Source of the DNA: Lumnitzera littorea
Taxonomy: Eukaryota > Streptophyta > Magnoliopsida > Myrtales > Combretaceae
DNA: 64,000 nucleotides
Reading direction: 5' to 3'
Assembly (NCBI GenBank): GCA_024138015.1
Contig: JAMXBB010000009.1
Coordinates: 38,709,787-38,773,786, forward strand
Each line of letters starts with the position of its first letter. Position 1 is the first letter of the stretch. Positions 23,116-33,947 of this stretch are shown here, piece by piece. Both the position numbers and the translations under genes were made by a program. The notes beneath the pieces were generated by a model. That model searched no databases. It was not told where the DNA came from and saw nothing but the letters and a program-made list of their open reading frames with translations.

Positions 23116-23413
23116 TGCCTATAGGCCTTTTTAGGCTTAAGCCGCTCAAGCCCAAACCAATTAGTCAAAGATAAAGGCCTAACTCCAATAACTTAATTCG
23201 AATATAGTTTAGTCTCATTTATTATAAATAAAGGATGAGGTCTCCAAATATAAAGGCTCGCTTGCTCTCTCTCTCCTCTCCTACACTTCTTAGGGTTTTC
23301 ATTCCTAACAATTCAATACACTTAAATATTGGAGTGGCTAGTTTCCTCCAACACAGCCTTCATAGCCCTTTTTTCTTTAGCCACACGACGGAACGAACAA
23401 ATTATAAGGCGAT
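23116..23413 (+). repeat. Gypsy-type LTR (family F, copy 1)
   Basis: It starts TGCCTATAGGCCTTTTTAGG and matches 47664-47960 in order: CCTAAGCC-like words, an AACTCCAATAACTTA block, TATAAATAAAGG (TATA box), GGCTC-CTCTCTCTC, TTAGGGTTTTC, an ATTGGAGTGGCTA block and CATAGCCCTTTTTT. The downstream sequence at 23416-23435 (TTGATGCAGTCTGTGGGAAG) resembles the primer-site region GGCGCCGTCTGTGGGAA known from many plant gypsy elements. This would be a 5' LTR on the plus strand. The exact 3' LTR border is approximate. Confidence 0.6.
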
Positions 23414-23415
23414 AT

Positions 23416-23435
23416 TTGATGCAGTCTGTGGGAAG
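23416..23435 (+). other. Putative gypsy primer-binding-site region
   Basis: TTGATGCAGTCTGTGGGAAG follows LTR F and is close to the TTTGGCGCCGTCTGTGGGAA motif that sits just after the 5' LTR in many plant Ty3-gypsy elements (family knowledge). The differences fit CpG decay. Confidence 0.5.
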
Positions 23436-23540
23436 TGCAACTCACTACCACCAGTTCTTAATATATTTCCAATACGATTCTTTTAGATATTTGGCCTTCT
23501 TACGTTACTTGTTTTAATTTCTCTGTTAAATTTAAGTGCA

Positions 23541-23599
23541 TCCGTTGAAGATTCATCAACGGAGCACGGGTTTTAGGGTCTTTTCCGTTAAAAAGACCC
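23541..23599. repeat. Two adjacent perfect hairpins
   Basis: Hairpin 1 (23541-23563) has arms TCCGTTGA and TCAACGGA with a 7-base loop. Hairpin 2 (23576-23599) has arms GGGTCTTTT and AAAAGACCC with a 6-base loop. Both lie shortly after the LTR F primer-site region, in what would be the 5' leader of the element. Function unknown. A packaging or dimerisation structure is one possibility. Confidence 0.5.
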
Positions 23600-23639
23600 C
23601 AAAATTTCTTCAGCATTTTAATTGAGTTAATAACTACTC

Positions 23640-26340
23640 AAACTCCCACTAGCTAAAAAATCCTAGCCTACCGCTTACGCATACGTGTCTACTGTCTACA
23701 TGTTTATTTGCCGCGAGTCGCAATCTCGCAGCCTTTCTCGTTCACACTTCAGTTTTCGATATTTAATATCACTTCCTACATTTTTTACTTCCAATTTTTC
23801 CGTATCCGTGGCGTGAAAGGAAGGGCAGCGCTATAAGTGTAGTCCTTCACTTAGTCACGAGGGAACTTTTGCTAATTTGCTGAATGATGATTTAGCTAGG
23901 GAATTACCGTCCATGATTTCACAGCTTCCGTCGGTTTGTAAAAAGTGGAAGCGTATCCAACGAAGCCGTAGTCTTCCCAAACCTTATCCGCACGTTCCTT
24001 GATTTTTCGTAAAAACTCGCGCCCCCACAAGTAGCACTTTCCCGGATATTTCGGTGAAATAGATATCGTATTCTACAAGCTACTCGCATGCCCTGATATT
24101 TCGGTGAATCCTTCCATGGGAACGCGTCCTGCATTTTAATTAACAGTCCACATGGAGAAACAGTCCACGTGCACCATCATAGCTGTGTGTCCATCATAGC
24201 AAATAAATGAAGCCAAGTACTTTGTTAATTCTAGTCAGTACACAGAGAAACAGTCCATGTGCACGCACGCTCCTATATGAAGTTACTAGCTTAATCCAAC
24301 TTTGCAGATTCAACTCTCTCCAGTGCTTCTTGTTTGATCTTTTCAGATAAACGCACTTTGAGTGACAGCTGTTGCAATGCGATGAAATAGAAGACTTGAA
24401 TGTTTGAAGTAAGGTTTTGTTCACGTTCGAAAACAGCCGTTAACACGTTGTATTTTACAAAATCTCCTACTATGGCAACCAGACAGAAATAAACAAACAG
24501 GGAAAAGGTTCTCATAGCAAATCCTTCAGAGTGGTTCTAGCAGCTGCAACTCTTTTTTCCTGCACGTTGGATGAAACATTCACTTAGCTAATAGTGTCAA
24601 CTTGTGGTCTTCAAAAGATGGTTTGTGTTGTGAGGCTGTTAATAAATCTCCACAAAGACCCACTCAAGTTGACAAAGCGTGTTAAAAATGTCACACCTGG
24701 GCATCTACAACGCTTGACTGACGAAATTAAGCCCCAATTCGCTGACCCAAGAGCAGCTTGCAAGCTGCAGTCCCAACAAATATTTGAGCTGAGCTCGCGG
24801 GCGAACTCTTCGAGACAAGAGTAGAGGCCGACAATCTGAGCTGTCCATTTGGCACGCCGAACTGAAACTTGAACTTCGATAGCCAAGCACCTCGAGTGAA
24901 TTTCGAGTAGAAACAATCAGCAACTCTCGATCCAAACCGAGCTACTAAAAGCATAGCCACGCTGAGCTACTGACAGCGCATCCGAGCTACTTTCCCGAGC
25001 AGCTCATCCGAATATCTCCAATTGACATGCTAGATTGTCAACTTCAGCAACTTTAGAAATTGTCGAAGAAATTGTGGACATTTAATGCACTAGAAAATTG
25101 ACCGAGCCGAGCTGCCTTCCCACCTTATCCGAGCTAAGCAGTCCGAGCAGAGCTCTACATGCAGCACTGTCCGCTTTGTCGAGCTGAGCAGTCCACTTTG
25201 TCGAGCTACGCAGTCCACTTTGCCGAGCAGTCCGAGTAGAGCTTTTTTTCTCAGCCAATTCAAGAGCATTCCGAGCTCCATGCGCGTGTCAAGCTTCAAA
25301 CGAAACAGTGGTCACAAGCATCAAGCTGGAGACCATGAAGAGCACAAGCTCGAGTACACTAAACGACCTATTCTCTCATCCTTTATCGAGCATTTGAGCT
25401 CCATGATAAAACTTTTCTTGGTCGAGCTTCAAACACCTCACCGAAGCTGACCAACACGACAACAGCCGGTCCAAGCAGCGCCAAAGCCGATTGAACTCCA
25501 AGACAGCCAATACGCTAACATGCCGACCAGCAGCTGCTCGACTTGCCAAGCTGATTAAGATATCCTTCGCTGCATTCAATGACGTCTGGTTCTGGTCGAA
25601 GAATTTTTCTTCATGTGCAAGGTCGAGAGTCAAGCCAACTAATATGTTAATTGCATTAAAATGCTGATTAAGATATTCTTTGCCGAGCTCCTTTTCCGTC
25701 CACACGAGCTGCCCACGCGTCAATAGAGAATTAGCCGAGCGGAACACTGAGCTACAGCTAACTCAATAGTTCCCACCAGCTCAGCAACTCCGAACGCTGG
25801 AGCAACACAACCCAATCAGCCACGGAGCATGCCGAACCAACTTAGATTTCCTTCGGTGAGAAACCGGGGCGGATTGTGATTAACACCAACCTGGAAGCGA
25901 GTGGCAAAGTCCCTCAAGAGGTTGAAGAATTTCATTGGCTGACAGCATTCTCTTTGCTTCAACAGAGTACAATTACTCCCTGACCCCAATTGAATTTTGC
26001 TGTTTCACAAATGGAACATTGGTCAGTGATGAATTGGTCATTACATCATGTTCCATCATTATTGTTAAGTAGCATGAGCAGAAGCTTAAAAGCGTTAAAC
26101 CCGAGACCGTGCGCAACGCCTGTTGCTACTAGACAATGACTGCAGAATAGCTCGGATCTACTGGACACAGCGATTCCGAGTTAGAGATCAACAGTACCGA
26201 GCTATTTCTCCAACAAATCCGAATTTCGGTGGGATCGAAGCTCTACGATATATGACCGACCTCCAACCTAAACCGGATTACATCAGCTCCGATTGCATTC
26301 TCTTTTTCTTCACCTTTATCCAAATTGTATCAAACTCCAT
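23640..26340. other. GC-richer island rich in CGAGCT words, no gene recognised
   Basis: Composition is clearly less AT-rich than the surroundings. The words GAGCT, CGAGC, CCGAGC and AGTCCGAG recur dozens of times, most densely at 24720-25480 and again to 25800. Open frames on both strands (for example minus 25376-25747, 123 residues) are a consequence of this composition and match no family I know. Direct repeats occur at 24044/24095 (GATATTTCGGTGAA) and 24155/24245 (GAGAAACAGTCCA-GTGCAC). It follows a gypsy-type LTR and primer site on the plus strand. It may be the non-coding interior of a LARD-like element, but this is inference. Confidence 0.4.
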
Positions 26341-26950
26341 AAGCTAATTACCATGCAACACGTGTCTTTTGACATAATATTTCAAAAAGATTCTTTACTT
26401 TTTTATACATAATATTCTTTGTCTCTTTTGTCTTTTTAATAAGAATCAATTTTTAGGATCAATTACGCGTAGCCAAGTTAGAGAACTCCAAAAACTCACG
26501 TAGAGAATATTAGCTCGAAACCCTATCCAAAACAAAAATTCCTATCCCAACCTCTATGTTTTACTCTACTACCGACTTGATTACCGAAATCTCACACATG
26601 CAAGCATAGTTCCTAAAACTATTGAGCAAATATACCGACCTACCGAGCAACCGTGCCATGACATAGACAACATCCAAGTATACCAGTCTCAAACAACTGT
26701 CTAAGCCAATCTCTTGAGCTAACCTCTAGCACCTTATCTCAGTTTAAGCTGAATTCTCTCTAGTAACTGATTAACTGAGGTCCAACTTAATCTAGATTTA
26801 GTCAACTCTGACTATGGATTTTTTTTTCTTCATTTTGTCCAATTTATACTATATTTCAGAAAGCTAACCACCATGTAACTTATGTCTTCTAGCATAACAT
26901 TCTAAAAGGATAATTTACTTAATATTCTTTATCTCTTTTACCCTTTTTAA
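26323..26950. repeat. Direct-repeat pair 26323-26450 / 26838-26950
   Basis: The two segments share in order: a CCAAxTxxTATxxxAxxxC block, AAGCTAA-xACCATG-AAC, GTGTCTT/ATGTCTT, ATAATAT/ATAACAT TC-AAAA-GAT, and TAATATTCTTT-TCTCTTTT. The second copy runs into the tandem duplication starting at 26945, so these are probably overlapping fragments of one LTR-like repeat. Confidence 0.5.
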
Positions 26951-27723
26951 TATGTTTTATGTATTCTATTTGTAGATTATCCTTTTGTTTTCTCATATGT
27001 GCTTGTACCCTTATTGGGGCTAGTATATAAACCCTATTCATTTTTTAACACAGACATCACCCTTTTAATTATCAGAATTAATACAAATTTCCTTTATGAG
27101 CAATCCTAGTATTCTCATTTATCCTTAACTCTTATCTATTCTTTTTGGTAAGAAATAGTGATAAGTGATCCTATAATTTGGACCAGTGAATCATATTTGA
27201 TGAATTGTAGGCCGAATAAGATCGATTGGTGGGTCATATCCGGTCAGTAGTTATCCAAACTTTGCTAATCTCTTCTATTCTCCTTTAGTTCTCTTCTTTG
27301 TGGTGCTCCTCTGTTGACCTCGGAGATACATCTCCTTTTTGGTATATTTCATGTATTTTAATTTGTATATTACCCTTTTGTGTCTTTTCTCTATGTGCTT
27401 ATAACCCTAGTGAGGTTAGTATATAAACCCACTTATTTTTGTATGCAGACAATTAATCAACCTCATTATTAGAATTAATACAAGTTCACTTTTGTAAGCA
27501 ACTCTAGTGTTCTCATTTATCCTTTCAACTGTTATCTATTCTTTTTAGTAAGGAGTAATAGTGAGTGACCCTATAGTTCAAACCCGTGGCTAAGTAGAAT
27601 CAACTAATGTGTCATATCCAGTCGGTAGTTGTCCAGATTTTGGCTAATCTTCTTTTATTTTCTTTCAATTCTTTCCATTGTGGTACTTTTCCGTATGTTC
27701 AACCCCAGAGATGCATTAATATG
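26945..27723. repeat. Tandem duplication of a ~390-bp LTR-like unit
   Basis: Unit 1 (about 26945-27334) and unit 2 (about 27335-27723) match from end to end at moderate identity. Shared blocks are ATGTATTxxAxTTGTA, CCTTTTGT-T, ATGTGCTT, GGxxTAGTATATAAACCC, TTAGAATTAATACAA, TAAGCAA/GAGCAATC, CTCATTTATCC, TTATCTATTCTTTTTxGTAAG, GTCATATCCxGTC-GTAGTT and GAGATxCAT. Each contains a TATA-like TATATAAAC followed by ACCC. Unit structure fits promoter/LTR sequence. No TG..CA ends could be fixed. Confidence 0.65.
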
Positions 27724-28266
27724 GTAGACCTAAGCTGCCTTCAAATGTTTAAATGACTCGGAAAATCCATAATATAAGCATCAAGAGCTACATAAGTGCT
27801 TACTCTCTTTCACTTAATTCTTAACAATGAGAGGAGGGGGGCAAGAGATATTACAAGAAGAACACACTTGCTCAATTGCCCTACTCAGCACAGGTTATGT
27901 CCAATTAAGACTACCTCCCTACTCTATATAGTACAAGTCATGTCTAATAAGGACAACCTACCTGCTCTTCTTGCATCTTTAGGCATTGTCAATTGGAACA
28001 CCACTAACCTAACCACATTGAGTAACCTTGTCGATTAGACATTAGTTTGTACATCCGGGAACTCCCCCTCTTGCTTCTTCAGGCATTGTGATGGATTGTT
28101 GACCTCTGAACACTTCACTCATGTCCATCTTCAAGGCCTACAGTCTCTCATGAGGAGGATACTCTCTTGTCAACCTATCGAGGATGAGCTCCTATATATG
28201 GAAGAACAATAGGTGAACTTTTTGAAGTCTTCGCTCAAACACATCTTGCTTTGTTCGGACCCTCAC
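27724..28266. other. Unassigned DNA left of gypsy element A
   Basis: No gene recognised. The words CTTCTTCAGGCATTGT and GGTTATGTCCAATTAAG/GTCATGTCTAATAAGG give a weak internal repetition. Some similarity in wording to 46339-46600 suggests gypsy-A-related debris. Confidence 0.3.
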
Positions 28267-29208
28267 TGATATGGCATGTCATAGATGAACACACGTCGTC
28301 CGGTATCATAAGAACTAAGGGGATGGGTCCGAACCATAAGATAGTATGAAAAGTAAATGGTTGTTAAGGGTTTGAGCAAAGGTTCTCATGCATTGACAAT
28401 GGATATGATACACTAACACCTTATACGAGCTTAGCTCGCACTTGATATTATGCACAAGTGTAGTTAGAGGTCACTCACCACTAAGCCACACTTACAATGG
28501 GTCAGATAAGAGTAAACGAGAGTACACAAAAGACGCTTAGCTTACGAGAGTATATTTGAATGTCGATGGTATTAACTATTGCAACTATTGCAATTTACAA
28601 GTATTTATATGACCCAATTAGGGTATGTCCTAGGTTAATGTAAATTATAAAAAAATTCTAACTAGAAAAGGAAAAGGAATAATTTACAAGGGTAGAGTCG
28701 TAATCGAATAAAAAGGATATTCGGTTATAAGGGGATAGCATGAATGTTAGAAAATAGGGAATGTGTTAGCTGTCTATTCCCTAGTCTCAATGATGTTACT
28801 TGCTAAGCAAAGTAGGTTCTAAGCAAATTAGCTCGAGGTCAACGGTTCGAGCTTGGCAACTCGGATGTTCTAGATTGAGGAAAGGTTGGTTCAAGAGGTG
28901 GTCCATTATCAAGTCGGCTTCAACTAGTTGGCTCACAATCGGGGTCAGCTCGACCTTGGCGATGTATTAAGTTAGTAGTATGCTAGTTTAATACTTGGCC
29001 TTAGACAAATATATTGTGGAGGGGTTGGCTCAGTAACAGGTCGGTTACCTGGATAGTTTTTCGAATAAGGTGGAGAGTAGAGTAACATGGATAGTTAAAC
29101 TGGGGAATGCATTGCTCTTCAAAGTTAAGCTCCCTTTAGATAGCTTGGTGAACCATATGAGTCAATCTTTAAGCTTGAGACCACGTGATAGGTCCGTGAT
29201 CCTAGTCA
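28267..29208 (-). repeat. 3' LTR of gypsy element A
   Basis: 942 bp, plus-strand ends TGATATGG and CCTAGTCA. It matches the right LTR of A in pieces at 40439-40620 and 43736-44489, and the inverted copies at 45401-46338 and from 46656. The minus-strand TATA-like word TATATAAATAC lies near 28590-28600. Confidence 0.8.
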
Positions 29209-32200
29209 CCCCCTCCGAGTTGTCTGAGATTTGGGATCAAATCTAACCTAACTCTATGTTGCTTGTCTTCAGGGGAATATGAATGGTGGTCAACAATGTT
29301 AAAGGAGTTAGAGACTCTGTACTCTTCAGGTAGTTCAATCCTATAGGCATTTCAATTGATCTTTTCAAGCACTTTAAATGGTCTGTCAACCTTAGGAGAT
29401 AACTTGTTCTTCCTTAAACTTTAGAATCGTTCCTTACCGAGGTGGATCTAAACCAAATCACCTAGTTGAAATTCTCTACTCTTCTATCATTGGCCTTGTC
29501 TCTTGAGCTTGGTAATAGCTCGACTTAGATGTTCGAAGACCTTGTAGTACATTACTCTGATGGCTTCGACTCTCTCTATAGCTAGTTGATAATCACTTGG
29601 GCTTGGAAGAAAAGTTTAGCCCAATAGGAGCTCAGGTTAAATAGGTGACCTCAAATAGTGACATGTTTGTGATAATGCAGGCAGTCTTGTTGTAAGTAAA
29701 CTCAACTATAGGCAGGCATAGATCCTAATTGGCTATGTTCCGACCAATAGCAACTTGGAGTCAAGTTTCCACTGTCCTATTGACAACCTCAGTCTATCTA
29801 TCCATTTGTAGATGACAGGGCGTATTGTATAATAGTTTGGTTCCCATTTGTCTCCATAATGTCTTCCAAAAGTGGCTCATGAACTTTGGATCTCTGTCTA
29901 AAACAATAGTCCTAGGCATTCCATGAAGTTTGATGACTTCCTGCAAGAAAAGAAAAGAGATAGTTGAAGTATCATTAGTCTTAGAATAGGCCATGAAGTA
30001 AGCCATCTTGCTGAAATAATCCATGACCACCATGATGGAGTCCTTTCCTCTTGATGTCCTCGGTATACCTAACATAAAGTTTATGCTCAACTTGGACCAT
30101 AGTTTTGTTAAAATTAGCAATGGTAAATATTGCCCTTACTTTGCTTGGTTCAATTCTTTGCCTTTCTGCAGGTAGCATACCTTTCCAACACAACTTGGAC
30201 ATCCCTCATCATCTTTAGCCAAAAGAATCCTGAGGATAGTATCTCATGAGTTCAGTACTTGCCAAAGTGTTTAGACAATCCCCCTCCATGAGCCTCGTGC
30301 ACTAATAGCTCTCTCATGGAACAGGTCAAGATACATAATCTTCTCTTCCTTAATAAATATCTGTCCTCCTTATGATAGTCATCTAGAGTTCATCCTTCCA
30401 TAAATCTAGCATAGATTGGACCAAAATGTGGATCCTTAGCATACAAATCCTTTATCATTGAAAATCCCAATGGTCGAGTTTGTAATTTAGTTAGAAGGGA
30501 ATGTTATCTTACTAAGGCATTGCCCATTACATTGTTCTTTCCATTTTTGTACTTCATGACATATGAAAATTCCACCATGAACTCAACCTATTTGGCTTAT
30601 CTTCAAGATAACTTGGGCCGGCTCTTCAGATATTTCAAAAATTCATGATCAGTGTAGATCACAAACTTTTTGGGTAACAAGTAATGTTGCTATACAACTA
30701 AGGCTCGAATTAAGAAGTAGAACTCCTTATTATAAATAGAATAGTTGAGCATTGCTCCTTTAAGCTTCTCATTGAAGTAGGTAATAAGTTGACCTTCCTA
30801 CATCAACATAGCACCTATTCTTAGTTCAAACGCATCACACTCCACTTCGAATATTTTGTCAAAGCTTGGCAAAGCTAAGATAGGGATTATAGTCAGCTTC
30901 TCCTTTATGTATTCGAAACTCCTCTACTATGTCTCTCTTTAACTGAACTCAACATTCTTTTTTTAACAATTCAATGAGTGGGTCTACAATCGTACTGATA
31001 TTCCTTATAAATTTACAATAAAATGATGCTAGGCTATGGAAGCTTTGTATGTCGATAGATCAGGTCAATACAGGCTATTCAATAATTGCTCTTATCTTCT
31101 CATCATCAACTCGAATGCCACCACTATTCACAACAAACCCTAAGAAGATCACTTTAGGTTGGCAAAAGTCACATTTCTTCAAATTGGCATAGAGCTTTTT
31201 AGTTTTGAGTTTTGAAAAGACTGCTTAGAGATGCCCTTGGTGAGTCTCTAAATCGGGGCTATAGATTAGGATGTCATCGAAATATACCAACACAAATTTC
31301 CCTACCAGTTGGTTCATCAGTCACATGAATGTGCTCGATGCATTTGACAGTTCGAATGGCATCATAAGCCATTCATACAATCCATGGTGGGTTTTAAACG
31401 CAGTCTTCCATTCATCTCCCTTTTACATTCGAATCTGATGATATCCTGATTTAAGATTAATCTTAAAGAATACTCTTGCTCTATTCGGCTCATCCAGCAT
31501 ATCATTAAGCCTTGGTATAGGATACCTGTACTTGATGGTAATGCGATTGATTACTTGGCTATTTACATACATCCTCCATGTCCCATCTTTCTTTGGTACC
31601 AATAAGGTTGGTATAGCACATGGGCTTAGGGACTCTTACACATACCCTTTATTCAACAACTCATCCACCTGTCTCTGTAACTCGATAGCCTATTCAGGGT
31701 TCAGCTTATAGGCAAGGTTATTTGGCAATGCGGCTCCTGTTTGCAAGTTAATCACATGTTCAATACCTTGAAGGGGGAGCAGACCTTCAAGCATTTCTCC
31801 TAGGAACAAGTAGGCAAACTCTTCTAACAAGGTTTTCACCTCAGTAGGTAGTAGCTCTTCTTCAGATCCCTTCATCTCAAGTAACCTTCTAACTAATAGA
31901 TAGGTTAACTTTTCAAGCTCCATCTCTTTCTTCAGCTCGACTCGAGTCATCACTAAAGCCTCCTTCTTCAGAGCTTAGCTTAATTGAGTTTGTACGATTT
32001 TAAATTGTTCAACAATCATAGGGTTTAACTTCACCTTCTTGCCCCCATGCTTCAGGGAATATGTATTCTTCTTTCCATTGTATACCATACTTTAGTCAAA
32101 CATCTATGGTTGTACGAGCAAAATATGGGATGCATTCATGGGCAACACATTACGAAGCACTTCATCTCGATAGTTCCCAATATCAATCAGCACTAATACT

Positions 32201-33094
32201 TGCTTGTTTACCAACAGGGCTCATTTGTTTTTAATCCGGTGCAACTTATAAGGTTTAGGATGGGGTATGGTTGGAAACTTAATTACTAGACCATGAACGT
32301 AGAGGCTGCATTAGTGTAGCTGCCACTATCAACTATTAATGCATACAATGACCCATTCACCTTACATCAAATATAGAATAGATTCTCTCACCATTCGTCC
32401 TTGGGTATAAGACTCATACTCATTGTTCTTCTCAACATGAAGGTAGTAGGTATAAAGTTACCTTCTTCACTATAGATGATCTCCTCCTCCTTTGACAGCT
32501 TTGTTTGCCCATTGTCTTTCGACTCTTCCACTTCCCCATCAATATTTTCTAGCTCAATGCTTAACACTTCACCTCAGATCACTACGATCCTTCTGTTCGG
32601 GCATTGGGCAACCATGTGTCTAAATTCTTGACATTTGAAACACTTGATCTCACTTATCTTTTTTCTTAAGCTCTGGCTTTTCTCAAACTTCCTTAGGATC
32701 TCCTTCTCCTTTTGAGCAGGTTAGGATCTCCTTTTTTCTTAGGATCTCCTTCTCCTTCTTGGTTCTAATTACATAGGTCTACTTGGAACAACTCGACTAA
32801 GGGTAGGTTAGCTGACAGGAGCTCCCTCTTGATTCTCTGGGCAGCTCAAATAACTTCATCAAGTGATCTAATATCTATGTTCTCTAGAATATCTCCAATC
32901 TCATACTTCAACCCATTAATGAATAGAGACATAGTTCAATCTTCAGGCTCAACAACTTCACATTAGATCATCAACATCTAGAATTACTTCACGTAGGCAT
33001 CAATATTCGATTTACCTTGTCTTAACTCCTATAACCTCTTAAATGCATCTTATTAATAGTAGCTCAGAACAAATTTTCTCCTCATGACTCTCTT
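29209..33094 (-). pseudogene. gypsy A pol (IN, RNase H, RT, PR) and gag C-terminus, decayed
   Basis: In minus-strand reading order (high to low coordinates) this holds the gag zinc knuckle, protease, RT, RNase H and integrase. The knuckle at 32601-32645 is intact: CFKCQEFRHMVAQC, CX2CX4HX4C. The protease has VDSGS near 32310-32330. RT is near 31080-31650, with [11 protein letters not shown] and an intact YFDD box (31273-31284). RNase H is around 30590-30900. The integrase zinc-binding region is near 30140-30300, and the core is 29794-30120, with SINFMLGIPRT, DYFSKMAYF, DRDPKFMSHFW and the THCHLQMD-like end. The integrase C-terminal domain runs to about 29230. Many in-frame stops and frameshifts make it a pseudogene. 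Motif order (integrase last) defines Ty3-gypsy. Confidence 0.85.
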
Positions 33095-33947
33095 TGTTGT
33101 GAACCGTAACCAAGAATAGACAAGGCTAGTCGCTAGATGAGTCTAAGCTTGCAAAAAGCTTGAAAAAGAATTAATGGGTAAAGTACGAAAGGGCAAAAAT
33201 GATGAATGAAAAACAATAAGCAAAACCCACGAATAGGTTCTGAGGATATGATGCTCCAATGAAACTTTCGAGGACTCACGACACAATTCGATATAATGCA
33301 CGAATTGGTCCGGTGAGGTTACTCACCACCTAACCTTGCTCAAGGGAAAGGATAAGAGTGAAACCGAGAGTAAACAAACAGTGTTTACACAAGAAAAAAG
33401 ATACTTAAAGTGTATATTAATTATCTAATGCTTTCCAGCTACAAGTACAAGGGTATTTATACCAATAAGTTAGGGCAACTTACCTAAAAAGGAAAAGACA
33501 AAAAGGGCATTTCCTAAGGAAGTAACGTATAAAATATAAAAGGGTAAAAATGAATATATAAGAAAAACAATCATTGGTGCAACGGATTCTATACATGATA
33601 TTGTACACATGGCGATGCTATATTGGTAAGGTCGTTAGAAGATGCAACAAAAAGTATGGACATATGGCTTGTCCAAATAGGGATGGCTTAGTTAATTTAG
33701 AGTCTCTCTCTCAGTTTCTTAGCAAGGAAGATACCGAGTAATTGGTCAACTCGGCGCTGGTGAGTAATCTTCAATTTAGCACACTACAGAAAAATGGGCA
33801 GTCATATGGCTTGGTATGAAGGGTGACTTGGCAAGAAAGTACTCAGCCTCGGTAGGGGTCGATTAGAACAAAAAGGTTCGTCGTACCAGCCCCTCTAGTC
33901 CTCGGGTTCGGCTACAGGTTAGAGGTCCGGTAACTTGATTCCCATCA
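33095..33947 (-). repeat. 3' LTR of gypsy element B
   Basis: 853 bp, plus-strand TGTTGTGAACCG to GATTCCCATCA. It pairs with 38617-39487 over its full length and with the solo LTR at 40621-43730. A TATA-like minus-strand TATAAATACC lies near 33455-33464. Confidence 0.85.

Noticed and set aside
24611..24960. Cluster of 75-101-residue overlapping frames
   Set aside because: Mutually overlapping in several phases with no family resemblance. Composition effect.
25376..25747. 123-residue open frame on the minus strand in the GC-richer island
   Set aside because: No recognisable domain and no start context. Frames are open on both strands because of the CGAGCT-rich composition.
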